Source: Haemonchus contortus
Taxonomy: Eukaryota; Nematoda; Chromadorea; Rhabditida; Trichostrongylidae
Reading direction: 5' to 3'
NCBI GenBank assembly: GCA_000469685.2
Contig: LS997564.1
Span: 38,070,612 to 38,134,611 of the forward strand
Length of the DNA stretch: 64,000 nt
Part shown: in pieces, positions 43,701 through 55,269 of the stretch
How the letters are laid out: each line of letters begins with the position of its first letter
How positions within the stretch are numbered: the first letter of the stretch is position 1
The notes under the pieces: generated by a model
What the model was told of the DNA's origin: nothing
What the model saw: the letters and a program-made list of their open reading frames with translations, nothing else
The model's database searches: none
Program-made: the position numbers and the translations under genes

Positions 43701-46700
43701 CTGCTTTCTCCCTATCTTTTTTTCTCGATCTTTCTTCCCTCATCCATCAACCTCTAATGACTGTTTTTGCCTCTATGGCTTCCACCACCTCCTCACTTTC
43801 CGGTTTGTTCACTCTTCTCCCTTCAGCCATTCGCTTCATTTGCTCTTAAAGTTACGAGCATATTCCCAAACTCTCTCTGCTTCTTACGCTCTTCCTGTCT
43901 TCTCTTTCTCTCTACCTTCCACTCTCTCTAAGTGCTCTCTGCTTCTTGCAATCTCTCTCTGCTTCTTACTCTCCTCCTGCCTTCTCTTCCTCTCTATCTT
44001 CCTTTCTCTTACTGCTCTCTGCTTCTTGCAATCTCCCTCTGCTTCTTACGCTCTTCCTGCCTTCTCTTTCTCTCTACCTTCCACTCTCTCTTACTGCTCT
44101 CTGCTTCTTGCAATCTCCCTCTGCTTCTTACGCTCTTCCTGCCTTCTCTTTCTCTACCTTCCACTCCCTCTCACTGCTCTCTGCTTCTTGCCCTCTCTCT
44201 GCTCTCTCATTGCCTCTCTGCTCGTCTTCTTTTCTATCTTTCTCTCTCTCTCCCTCTCTTTGAACGTTCTCATTCAGCCGTACGTCGTGACTTCAAGCAA
44301 ACACAGTTTGAGAAGTCTTACATATATAATTCTACATTAAATCAGTATTTTTCAGGACCCGAAAATCCAAAAGTACTGTGACGAATTCTGGGAAAACTAT
44401 AACTTCTACTGTGCTGGTGATTCAACTGGCCACGAAAAATTCTGCAGATCATTCCGAAATAATTGTCCGCATAAAATCAGCTCGTAGGTGATTTGTGAGA
44501 GACGACGGCTGAATCGTGGTGGACAACTGGCACGAAATAGCCCGAAAAAAAGGATGTGTACGCGCTGGCGTGTACGAAATTGCATGCACCTCATCTACGG
44601 ATATAGAGGCCCTAGATTCTTTTAGGATCACTTAGTTCCTCTAGCTGTACTAATCGACGGTTCAATTGATCTCATTCGTTTTTTTTTTGTTGAGAAATTT
44701 TGTGGCTCAACATTTCTTCGTTTCCTCCTCTCTCTGCATGCTATTATTATTTATTTATTTTCCGAATTTTATGTTTATTTACCGCATGTATCGTAGATCT
44801 CGTTGTAAAAAGTCATCGTTGATGTACTAAATAAAATCGTTTTAGACTGAAATCATCAGCATCGTTTCTTGGAGGAAATGATAAGGTACGAAAGCATGAA
44901 CCATAATTGTAGTGGTGAAAATGTAGCTGGCGGGAGGTGGGGGCGCTCTGCGTCTCTGACTCTAGACGTCAGAGTGCATAGAAGGATGGGCACTAACGTC
45001 GCAGGTTCCTAATAGTGACTGAGAATGGTTGTCAGCCTGGGGAATGTATCTTTGAGTAAGGTCTCGAGAAGGGAGGATCATCGACGTGGGCGAGATGCTG
45101 GTAGCGTGTAGGAAGTCCCAATAAAATAGAGTAGAGCAGAATTGGTTTAATTTGAGAAATTTGATTTTGACGATCCCGTACTATGGACTTTGAACTGTGC
45201 GGGTCTATAGAGTTTGATGGTATCCTTACACGAAGTCCAAAGTTTATACCCCGGTGCTCCTCTCTCTTTTGGGCTTAGGAAACCGCCCTAGGGCAACGAC
45301 ATGCCCAGAGCCCTTCTCTGTACTCTAACGCTGGCCTAAGCATTTTGATGCTCATTATCAGAAACGCAGAACGTCCCCTCTCCCTCCTTAACTACATTTT
45401 CACCATCATAGTCATCATAGACAGTTGTAGAAATCGTAGAGTAGATCGGAAAGTAGAAAGCCTCTAAATGAAAGTAAAGGTGAAGTTGTACAAGTCATCA
45501 GTGGAACGCAGTTAGAGAAATTGGGCCTAAAATTGACGGTAGGCCTGAAAACAAGCCTGTTTCGTTCCGGTTCAGGACGTGGTTCGGCGCATATCCGGTG
45601 TATAGACCCAGTTAGGCACCCTTGAGAAAAGGAAAGGCACTGGATAAAAATAGCACAGCTTCCCAATGTTGCTTTATTAGTTAGTTCCCAATCATCAAAC
45701 GAATACCCGAATAATGTCCACATAATTTTTAACCGGAAATCCCCAAAGAGTATTCCTTCCCTCGACAATGAGACAACGGATCACAAGACATAGCCGCGTT
45801 GCGGCAGACTTTGTCGCAAAATCCTGACGACGATTTTATTACCAGACTTTGACCAGTTCCGTTGAAGTGTCGCACCAAAAGACACATTGAGTTAATCTCT
45901 CTTTCAGGCTATGGGAACCCCAACTAGAGCTTCAACCAGAACACACCCGAATCTAACTTTGTGGGCGATTGTCAGTGTTATTCGCACTATATTCCCCATA
46001 TTCCCCGGTTTTTCGGTCAAAGTGTTCTGAGGTCTGAAAATGCCTCATCTTTACCTTTTTTCATTTCAAAAAACTTTGGAAACAACATTTAAACCACCTC
46101 AACCAAAATGGACCATTGAGTAGAGCCACTGACAGGGCAGATCATGGTAATTTGTGAGCTTTTCGTTTTCTGGGTAGCAAGGCCTGAACGAAATTTCGGA
46201 AATCGTATCCTCATTGACTGACACCTACGGTTTCGCTACCGTACACATCCTGATTCCCAGACGTACTACGGTGTGGTCTTTAATGAACAATGACGTAATC
46301 GTTCCTTGCCCTTACCAATGTCGGGGTGGTTCAGGATGGTGGGTTATTAATTTCCCCCTACACTTTGGCATCTGAAACCGCAGCCCTGGGAAACAGTATG
46401 CAACTCAATCATCAGAGCTGGAACTTGTGCCCGCCCGAGAATTCTTTCTGAGCACACCGAACTCAGGATAAACCACAGAATTCGCCGTTGGAATACGCCA
46501 TGCATTCGGCAATCAATCGCTTTCGTAACAGCATTTAGACATTCGCAATTATTCCCAGCAAAGACTTGCCAGGTAGCTGTTGTCTGAGGAAGTATGAACC
46601 TTCCTAAAGAGCTGACGAAGAGGGGATTGGACCTCATTTTGAAGGTGGGCAGGGTGATGTTCATCTGGATGGTCACTACGCCTTTTACTATGCTGTATCT

Positions 46701-49700
46701 CGTTCTCGAACGGCTAACCAATCTATTCTGTTAGCGAGACAACCTAATCGAGCTTATAGAACGGTTTTTTTTTGAAAGCTGCCTTTTGTCGTCTTTTCAC
46801 ATATTTTACTCCGATGAAGAGATCTATGGTGACGAGTAGTCTTCATTCCCAAATCTCAAACATCTCTTTGCTACGCTTCCGTGACATTCCCATAAAAGCC
46901 GTTAAGCCGTTTGTGTTAGATTAGCATTAGAACACCCCTACTCCCGGCCCTGTATGTAATGGACACACCACATCGCGCGGCAGTTCCTAGCTAGTTGCCT
47001 TCCCGCCATGTTCTAAACTAAATAGTTGTCTCGTTGTGGGTAAAATTTTCAGGACAATTTTCCATTTCCTCGCTATTTTTCGGACTTTATGGGAATTTTT
47101 AGTGAACGAAGGAATTCGGGTAGGTGCATCCCTGTCCGGGCCATAAGATTACTTTTACTGGTACATACTTTTTGAAAAAGAAACCTTTTGGGCAGGAATA
47201 TCATTTCTTTAAACCTATAAGAAGGAAAAATTGCCCATTTCAAAGATTTTTTTGGATACTCTAATTTTCAGTGTCCTAAAGATGACGTCATACGAATTTA
47301 CCTTTTCATTAGCCTTTTGCTGTTTTTTTTTTCTTGCTTTTTGAGTAATTTTCAACTCTATAAACGTTTTTAGTTATAGGAATCTATGGACATTGGTTAC
47401 TGTAGCGCTTTCTCTGTTGTCGACGATTAATTGTGATGTAAGATCCGGGCTTGTTGAGTACCGTACAGACTTGGTGATTACGACCAAACAACTACAGTAA
47501 CCTTTCTAATTATTTCATATGTATCGACTAAGAAATACACCAACTCTGGATGGAATCTCAACATGCCAATCTAGGATTAGTGAAATTTGTCGTAGTCTTA
47601 GACAGTAGTTTTTCTAACAACTATCAAGATTAGGTAAATCCATCGGATCAATTCCAGGGTGAGGAACCAGATAGTGAAGGTGGTGGTGGCAGCGGTAATA
47701 CGGGCGCCGGTACCGGTGTCTACCGTTACAAAGGCACTCGTGAAGAGTACTGTAGCAAGTTTGCCGTTAACTATGAGTATTACTGTACTGGTGACAGTGA
47801 CAATCCACAAATCACTGCACAATTTTGTCCATCGTACAAGAAAAGTTGCCGAGATACTCCTCAAAGGTAAGTAGATCGGTTTGGGTCGTATCTGTCCTCA
47901 AATGAATCCCAGCAGTTCCAATTTTCGATTACTTCCATTGCTACCGGAAAGCGATTATTACAGATATGAAATACAGTAATCCTCCGCAAGTCCCAATCAC
48001 ACAGAATACGGTAGAGAGGGAAGTGGGGATGGGGGAAGGAGCGAGTGAGGGAGGGGAAGGAGAGGAGCGTTAGGAAGGGAGAGGATTTTTACCGAAACTC
48101 ATATGCCTGTAGGGTATAGCCCATATTCCAAGGAAAACGATGTAGGGAACATGATCTGTGGCCACTGAGTGGTTTATACTTCGCCATAAAGCCAATTAAG
48201 CCATCGTATGGGAAAAAAACGAGAATTTCTAGGTAATCGATTGGTTTCAATCGTTTTTTCCCACAGAATCTCCCACATTTTGTAGGATATAGCCCACAGA
48301 CCATGTAAAAAATGCAACCACAATGTACATAGTATTTTCGAAAGCTCTACTTATGGCCTTCTTTCACCTTTGGTCTGAACCTGTAGTGCTGAAGGGGACC
48401 ACTGCTACGTATTCATGCTTATATTGAAGATTTTATAAATTTTTCAGCCCAGCAAATCCGTTCACAAAAAACGTAGCCGTTGGTGAAAATCCGAATTCAC
48501 CGAGCAATGTCATCGATAAGAATTTCCCGGATTTTGATAACCCGAAGGTTTGTTTCAGAAAGCTATTTATTTCGAAAATTATTTGTAGGCATCTAGTGCA
48601 AGACGAGAAAAAACGTTAGTTTGAAAATCATGACGCCATCCATTCGGCGCGGCTTGCGAGCTGGACAACTCGTCCAGGTGATCGAGCAATCCACTGCCCA
48701 TCCAGCTGATAGAAGCCCGATCGATGATGCCGCTACTATTTGACGCCGACTTGTGGATCTGCTTGCATTCTACCTACCAGTGTGGCGTCAGCGGTCGGGC
48801 TTCTGTCAGATGGATGTGCAGTGGGTAGCTCGATCATCTGGACGAGTTTTCTAAGTCGAATGGGCGGCGCAGTGGGAGGGATCGCGCCAAACGACATACA
48901 CCCCATGGCAGGCGATCGTGGACGAATTGCTCCATGCCTTCAAAAGTGCTCACGATTAGAACGGTACCTCCATTCTAGGGACTTGCAACCTATTGCAGAC
49001 GCGAAGAATGAAAAGTAGAGTGCAGGTAGAGCGGCAAACTGAGCAGGAGACTAGGCAAGAATTTTTAGGCCTTTCTGGGAGCTTCAGTGTATCACACCAA
49101 GGATAAACATCTGTTAAGAAGGGTGGAACTTTCCGAGAAAGAAGGTGGAGCTGAACACAACGACATGTTTCGTGTTCTTGTCTCCCCAGGATATCTTTAA
49201 TCATTCACGGAAGATCCTCAACCTCGTTCCTGTCTTTTACGACATCCCCGCCCACGCAAGACAACTCCACTCACGCACATAGAAAATCTTTGTCTTTCAC
49301 TGACTTTCCAAGGCAGTCCTACCCATGTATATGGGAGACTTTAGGCTTTTTTAATGAGAAATATTACTGTCAATTGACCAATATTTCAGGGATCAGGAGG
49401 ACGTCGAGGACGAAAGCGAGTTCAGAAAAAGCCCAAATTCAAGTTCGTCATCCAACAAAATCATTTCCCAAGTAATCGTTGCCACTTATACACCCACTAT
49501 TAAGGAAAGCCTGCACCGCAGACTGCGATCAACGCATCCACAAACACTGTACAGCTGAATGCAAATGTGATTACGCCTACCCCTACGTACAGAAATTCTG
49601 TAATCCACCACCATTACCGCTATTCCTGAACACTTGCAGGTAGCCCATTAGTATTCGCTCCGTCTTGAAGACCATTCTTGGCTAACTCACTTTTTTAACA

Positions 49701-52700
49701 GACTATGGTATTCCGGTTGTCCGAAATACGAACGGTACCATTATGCATCTCAGTTCATCTACTCAAAGGCCGAAAAGGGCAAGAAAGTCGGTAAGTTGAA
49801 AAAAGAAGCATTGCACATTCTTGAATGGCCAGCGATTGATAAAACCGCCTGAATCGCCTCACATTTAATTATTTATTTACTATTTAAACAGCATTTATCA
49901 AAGGCGCACTGACATATCAACAAAGCCGCATCGCGACCGCACGCGGCTGATCTAGTGGCCCGTTTATCTGAAGACCATAGTTTCATAGCATGGGCAGTAG
50001 TATTGACACAACTCTTCCATACCGGAATGCTTTTCTTTGGTAATGCTCGGTTCTCCTCCCCCCGTAAAATGATTTTGAAGCATTAGTACGGTAACCGAAC
50101 CCTTTTGCCAGCAATTTCGTTTCATCATTAGTGCGACCTCTGGTCCAGCCGCGCGCGGTCGCGAAACGGTCGCATGGTTGCATGCCGTCGATTACGACGA
50201 CAAAAAAGAAAAGTGATCTCATTAGGTGCTTTAGTCACCTTCTTCATTTACAGAATTGCCGGCAAGCCAGAAACCATTCAGTGTGCTCTCTCCGAACGGA
50301 GAAAGACTTCCGGTGAATGTCCGTCAACCAGGTACCACCACCTGGACTAAGTGAGTTCCAGTTTATGCCTTGTTGATGACCGGGCTTTATATTACGAGAT
50401 CGTAAAGCCCCAAAAATACAAAGCCAGTATGATTGTGTGAGCTCTTTGCAGAGACGATCCACTTCCTCCGGATACGGTACGATGGGATTTGCCGACCGAG
50501 CTCGATCCAGAAAATTTCGAGCCAATCCTTCATGTTCGTGACTAGCTCTGTAGTTGTAGGGAACCTCTTCCGTTGAGTGTATATTCATCAACAATTGTAA
50601 ACAGTCTTGTCAACTAAAAATGCATGCATACCTCTGATTAACCGTGCTACCTGTTACTCAGTTCATTTCCAGTCGTTCATTTCCTTTCCTTTCGACCATG
50701 ACTACTCTTTGGTTTTGTTTTTGAACCTTTTTCAAGCCACTTTGTTCAGTTATGTTTAACCTACACAGTACTCGGCCCCCTGGACGTTCCTCAAGACCTC
50801 ACTCATGTTTTGGAGACGATAAATTTTCGAGAAGGGTACATTCTTGGGAATCAGTCGAATTCTTCAATAAAACAGCAACAGAATCAGTATATCTACCTCT
50901 AAATATAAACGGTGTCCTAAAGGACTGGCTCCGCTAAACGACTTTAGTAGATTGCTCAAGCCTTCTAACCCAACCCTACGCCCAGGTTAGCGGCACCCCG
51001 CAAGGAATGGGATTCCACGTAGGCCTTGTTCGTTAGCACCAACGAAATTGGGCTTCACGTTCCCAAGAGTTAAGCAGACGCTTCAGTAAAGTAGCGTTCC
51101 TAACTGGTGATGAGCTTTGAAATCATATTCTGTCCAGGAAAACTAGCTATCCACTTATCTTCCCACCTGTATGGGAGAAGAGGGAATTCAATTTATCGTA
51201 CACTACCCCCTACAGCTTGTAGGACCGGACAATTCCCTATGAAAACATTGAAACAAGCCGTTGCAACTTCGCATGGAAGGCAAGTGCGTGGCGCATCTCG
51301 AAGTGTTCAGAATCAAACCTGGAACCTGTTCTAGTTTCTTCTATTTCAGGAAAAATTGGGATCAGCCGATGCCTCCAACGACGTTGAAAAATTCGACTTA
51401 TCCAGGGTGAAGGGGACGAAGAGCACGCCTAAGCAAACCAAGGACAAAACACTCAGCCAAAAGTAAGATCTGCTCAGAACTTCCATTACCGTAATTACCT
51501 ATTGTACCGGTAAACAAACCACTCGATGGTTCCAAAACAAAACTATTTCAGAGATGATCCTGGTGAAGACAAATCGGCTGCAGACGAAAGATCCAAGTAC
51601 GTTTCGTTCGGCTAATTGGTATGAGAAAGGACGAGAACTTCCGACTTCTCCTCCCTTTCCCCTTTTTCCACAGTCTTTTCGCTTTCAAAAACCAAGCTTC
51701 ACTTACTAGCTGAACCTCCAGTTCGAAACGACGCAGAGAAATACGAAATCGGTAATGGAAATAAAAACAAATAATAAAAACAAGGGTGGCCGTTATTGCG
51801 ATCCCTTTGAGTTATCAAACCTATCGAAAAATCACTTTTAAACTCATTGGGACAGGCTACTGAAGCTCAACAGAAAAATTCACCTCACCACCTCTAATGA
51901 GTGCATTCGAAGTAACGACCTAAGTAGAACTGTAAAGCCGGCTTATACACCTAGCACAAATTTATTGAGTACTCGATTACTGTGAGAGAAAGTTGAACAA
52001 ATAACGAGAGTTTCAATAGACCTACAGCGCCCGACAATTCTTAGCTAGTTGTCTCGTCGCGTTAAATGCTACTTGGTCGTCTTGGTTAGTTGTCCCGTCG
52101 GGATTCATGTCAGAACGTCACTCGTAATTTCCCTATCATTCTGTGATTGACAAACGACCGAGTTCTTAGGAGACTATTCAGATTCGGTGATCAAATGTCA
52201 ATATTTCTGTAAGTAAAATTGCTTCCGCACTGCATATGACGAGCCCATCAGCGCCCCATGGCCCTAGCCATATAACTCCCGATCTTCCTCTCCGGAAAAC
52301 GTCTGTTGTGCACGTCCCTCCAAAGTGGGTCACTTCGCCCACTTCGCGCGCGGCGCACCACGCTGAGGTCTCGCGATGACATTACAGTACCACCAAGTGT
52401 AAGTGGAGCGAATGATTTGCATTCGTCTGTGTTATCTTCTCTTTGAGCTGACTGCCGTGGACCAAGCGCAAATCGTATGCCCCATTGACAACTGCGACGT
52501 CTGTCAAGTATCGCGAGTTGACTCGCCGCGTGCGACGGCTGCGGCGAGTCGACGGACGCGAGCAACGAAGCGCACCCTTTTTTTCCAGTTTACTTCAACC
52601 TTGTTCAATTTGACATTATCAAGTCTGGTAAAAGGGAAGGCATACACGGGTGCCAGTTTGAAGGGTATCACTCAATTAACTGGAAAATTTATCTTCAGAA

Positions 52701-54073
52701 GTTTGTTGGTCTAATTTACCATGCGATATTCGCCTAGGCCAACCAAGCTTTCTATCTCTCTGGGGTCGATGAATTGGTAGCAAACTCGTTTGAGAATATA
52801 AAAGCACTGAATTGCACATCATCTGACCACCGCATGTCGTGGTATAGGCCACATACGCACTCAAAACGCCGCTACAATTCTCAATGAAAGTCGTAGGCTA
52901 AGGCGTATCCCAACTGATCAACGCCAAAGACTTCATATTCTATCCTTAACTTTATCTTGTCGCTAATACATAGATCACTTTAAGGTTTTAAGCCTTAAAG
53001 CCCGAAAAAATGGCCCGATATCACTGAAATTCTGACTACGAGCAGAATTTGAAGTATAATAGGAATTTAACTGGTTCTGATTTCGATCAGTCCAGTCTTA
53101 TGGAAACCCAACTTCGAGTCCATTCAGAATGTCAGTGGAATACAAACACCTGAACAGGTCTTACTAGGACTTCAAAGAGTCCATATGAAAACTGCGCGAT
53201 CTTCGACTTAAACGTGCCGCCTATCAATCAACCACCTCTAGGGTGATGGAGTGTCTTTCCAGCCTAGACGGGTTTTGGCTAACAATAAGATTTTTGATTC
53301 CTGAACCGTTCATTAGGTAGTTACAGTGATTAGAACGAAACTATCCTAATTTCCCCCAATGGGGAAGTAGCGTTCTGTGAATGGAAGATTTACAGGGACA
53401 CACCTATAGTACCAAGTGATAGTGTCTTCTCGAATGCACTGCAACAATACGGCTCGTTTACTGACAGTGGAGGTGTGCTACACAGACCCAGGAGCAGATC
53501 ACCTTTCACCAAACCAGGTACCGTATTTTCGTCCCATAAGCCTTCTTTAAGGCGAAAGTATTACTTCTAGGTCACAGAGTACTAGTAGTTATTACCAGTA
53601 GGCTGTCAGTAAGTTAGGCACTTCAAAAAACCACGATTGAGTAAAAAAAACATGGCGAAAAATATTTTGAGTAATTTTGAATCACAATAAATAGCCACAA
53701 AACTGTTACAGTAATCTTTGAACGCTTTCCATCCGAAGCTTGTCATCTCATGCTCCTCCCACTATGTGAGAAGTACCCTTACTACTGATAATTTAAGGTC
53801 TATGGGAGCCCAATCCGGACAATCCACACAACAGAGATCACGCTAATAAATGGTATTATCATCCTAGATCTGTAAACGTTGATTGGCTTAGTGGACAGGT
53901 AAGTTAATGGACTGATTCTTGATAACTGCCGATATTATGTGATAATTTTACAGATTGCATGGGGTGCTCATTGGGCCGTTCCGGCTGCGGCTGTAGGAGG
54001 AACTGATGGATTCAGTACTATTCACTTTCCGACCATTGGAACATTTGCCAAGATTCCTGATGATTATGACTAG
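40732..54073 (+). CDS. Secreted multi-domain cysteine-rich protein, about 819 aa, 22 exons
   Basis: Hand-built exons, all phase-consistent: 40732-40783, 40945-41019, 41198-41322, 41930-42007, 42077-42180, 42506-42663, 42784-43120, 43212-43308, 44356-44483, 44846-44885, 47658-47866, 48448-48547, 49390-49442, 49505-49639, 49702-49790, 50254-50350, 50452-50533, 51350-51462, 51552-51596, 53396-53517, 53798-53898, 53954-54073. Residues 1-17 are a signal peptide (MLFTWTLFLAIMAVTTN). Four modules follow the rule C-x10-C-x(10-15)-C-x6-C, with Cys at 106/117/133/140, 219/230/245/252, 350/361/372/379 and 430/441/455/462. Residues 506-511 are RRGRKR, a possible furin site. A second Cys-rich region (522-569) and a C-terminal domain (747-819: GLWEPNPDNPHNRDH, WGAHWAVPAAAVGGTDGFS) follow. 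AATAAA lies at 54112. Linkers are Pro/Thr/Ser/Glu-rich, so an extracellular or cuticle-associated role is likely (inference). No named family recognised. The exon 13/14 junction is the least certain. Confidence 0.75.
42353..42368. repeat. GC-rich palindromic motif in intron 5
   Basis: CAGCCGCGCGCGGCAG, with related copies at 34596-34610, 49936-49949 and 50146-50160. Confidence 0.5.
43868..44200 (+). repeat. Tandem pyrimidine repeat, about 80-bp unit, inside intron 8
   Basis: About four units begin CTCTCTGCTTCTTGCAATCTC and continue CTCTGCTTCTTACGCTCTTC and CTACCTTCCACTCTCTCTTA. The whole intron (43309-44355) is C/T-rich. Long Leu/Ser-rich frames here are composition artefacts. Confidence 0.85.
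44886..47657. other. Intron 10 of the secreted-protein gene (2.8 kb)
   Basis: The largest intron of the gene. It has short frames on both strands (45415-45768 and 46347-46721, minus) without recognisable motifs, and one minisatellite-like core at 46985-47035. I see no nested gene. Confidence 0.5.
48636..48870. repeat. Imperfect inverted repeat in intron 12
   Basis: Left-arm blocks CTCGTCCAGGTGATCGAGC, CCACTGCCCATCCAGCTGAT and AGAAGCCCGATC are matched in inverse order on the right by CGGTCGGGCTTCT, CAGATGGATGTGCAGTGG, GCTCGATCATCTGGACGAG. Arms of about 100 bp flank a short centre. Probably an old foldback element. Confidence 0.65.
52725..52920 (+). mobile_element. tRNA-derived SINE-like element, family T, copy 5 (headless), in intron 19
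   Basis: It starts in the body at CCTAGGCCAACCAAGC and continues CTGGGGTCGATGAATTGG, AACTCGTTTGAGAATAT, AAAAGCACTGAATTGCACAT, ATAGGCCACATACGCACTC, AAAACGCCGCTACAATTCTC. The tRNA-like head is missing, as in 5'-truncated SINE copies. Confidence 0.7.
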
Positions 54074-54281
54074 TTTATTCGTCTTTCATATTTATTTTTA
54101 GGGTTTAATTAAATAAAATCGATCGATATTCAGTTTCTGTAACCTTCAGAAAGTTCCAGAAAGGAAGGTTCCCCACAAGGAATCCGATAATCACAAAACA
54201 TCGGGGCGCAGACTTTTAGACACCTTTATGAGATCAAAATTCTTCAAAATTTCAACGAAAATCAACAAATTTAGCATATCT

Positions 54282-55265
54282 TCAAGTTAAAATAAGTGGT
54301 AGGTCCCTCTCCCGTACTGCCTCCTGAATTTTCTCTCGTAGTTGTTCTTGAAGATCGTTACAGGCTCGTTTCCCAATCGCAATCTCGACAACCTGCCATG
54401 TTAGCCGATAGATCCTATTTGGGAGGTAAGGATCAGGGCACATCGATCGTAACTCTTCGACTTCTTTCACTGTGACCACGGCAGAACCAGTAAGTTCACG
54501 AAGCAGCTTTAGGGCTAGCCGCTCACCCTCTTCGACGTTTCCATCGGTGAACAGAAAAGAAACGTCGTGTTGAAAATACGGCCTGAGCGCGTGAAAGCCG
54601 CTTTGTGGCCGGTCGAAGGTGGATATTTCGCTCAAAGACTTCAGAGGGCCAGACTTCTTGAAAATCAGTCGCTGAGCGCCCTTGCTGTTGTTGAATCCCT
54701 TTGCAGACGATCGATATCCGGACGAGGTATATCCGTCGAACTCTTCTGGAGAGAAAGTCATGATGTCGTTAAGCAGAAGACCTTCCTCAGCTGCCAGGTA
54801 CAGTGTCTGCCAGCTATCCTTTTCATGAGCCGGAAGCGTTGAGCTCCACAGAGACCCGCCATTGTGCTGAACTCCAGCTTGGCCTTGTGCCAACACGAGG
54901 TGAAACTCGCTGTCATCAGCCATTATATTGCTCACACTTCGAAATATCCCACTGGCCAACAGGCGACTCTTTCTCAAGTTCGTCTTCCCTCCCGGATGTG
55001 GGAAATTCATGACGATGTAGTGGAATTTTCCTGCCCATTCTGCAGGTAAAGCGGTTGCGTCAACGGAAAACATCAAGTGAAGATTGGGACACTCCCGTAG
55101 TCGTTTTATATTCGTGTCAGTTCCATAACGAGTAAGATATTCGGATTCTGAGTCGAGTACGGTAGCCGTGATCGGGAGGTTCGGCTCGGATTCAGCTAGA
55201 GCTCGAGAGAAACTCAGATCTCCATCGCCCAAGATCAGAACGGAGCGAGCTCCTTCGAACCATCG
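54282..55265 (-). CDS. FDXACB1: FDXACB1-like protein: BMT5-like methyltransferase fold plus FDX-ACB domain
   Basis: One long exon of 328 codons, ending with TAA at 54282. An acceptor (GTATTTTCAG) places its start at 55265, RWFEGARSVLILGDGDLSFS; no in-frame ATG lies before the core, so a short upstream exon with the start codon is expected but not found. Residues 7-160 carry the BMT5/DUF2431 pattern: LILGDGDLSFS (SAM-binding loop), FSVDATALP, IVMNFPHPGGKTN and FHLVLAQGQ. Residues 215-320 fit a ferredoxin-fold anticodon-binding domain (RPYFQHDVSFLF then PNRIYRLTWQ), as at the end of mitochondrial Phe-tRNA synthetase. Human FDXACB1 has the same order but is longer. It is convergent with the secreted-protein gene, with stops 210 bp apart. 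Substrate unknown. Confidence 0.75.
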   Translation of the reverse strand, partial: RWFEGARSVLILGDGDLSFSRALAESEPNLPITATVLDSESEYLTRYGTDTNIKRLRECPNLHLMFSVDATALPAEWAGKFHYIVMNFPHPGGKTNLRKSRLLASGIFRSVSNIMADDSEFHLVLAQGQAGVQHNGGSLWSSTLPAHEKDSWQTLYLAAEEGLLLNDIMTFSPEEFDGYTSSGYRSSAKGFNNSKGAQRLIFKKSGPLKSLSEISTFDRPQSGFHALRPYFQHDVSFLFTDGNVEEGERLALKLLRELTGSAVVTVKEVEELRSMCPDPYLPNRIYRLTWQVVEIAIGKRACNDLQEQLREKIQEAVRERDLPLILT

Positions 55266-55269
55266 CTGA

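Noticed and set aside
43840..44381. Leu/Ser-rich frames up to 166 codons
   Set aside because: They arise from the pyrimidine tandem repeat inside an intron of the secreted-protein gene.
46347..46721. 124-codon minus-strand frame inside intron 10
   Set aside because: No domain and no splice partner; probably chance in a long intron.
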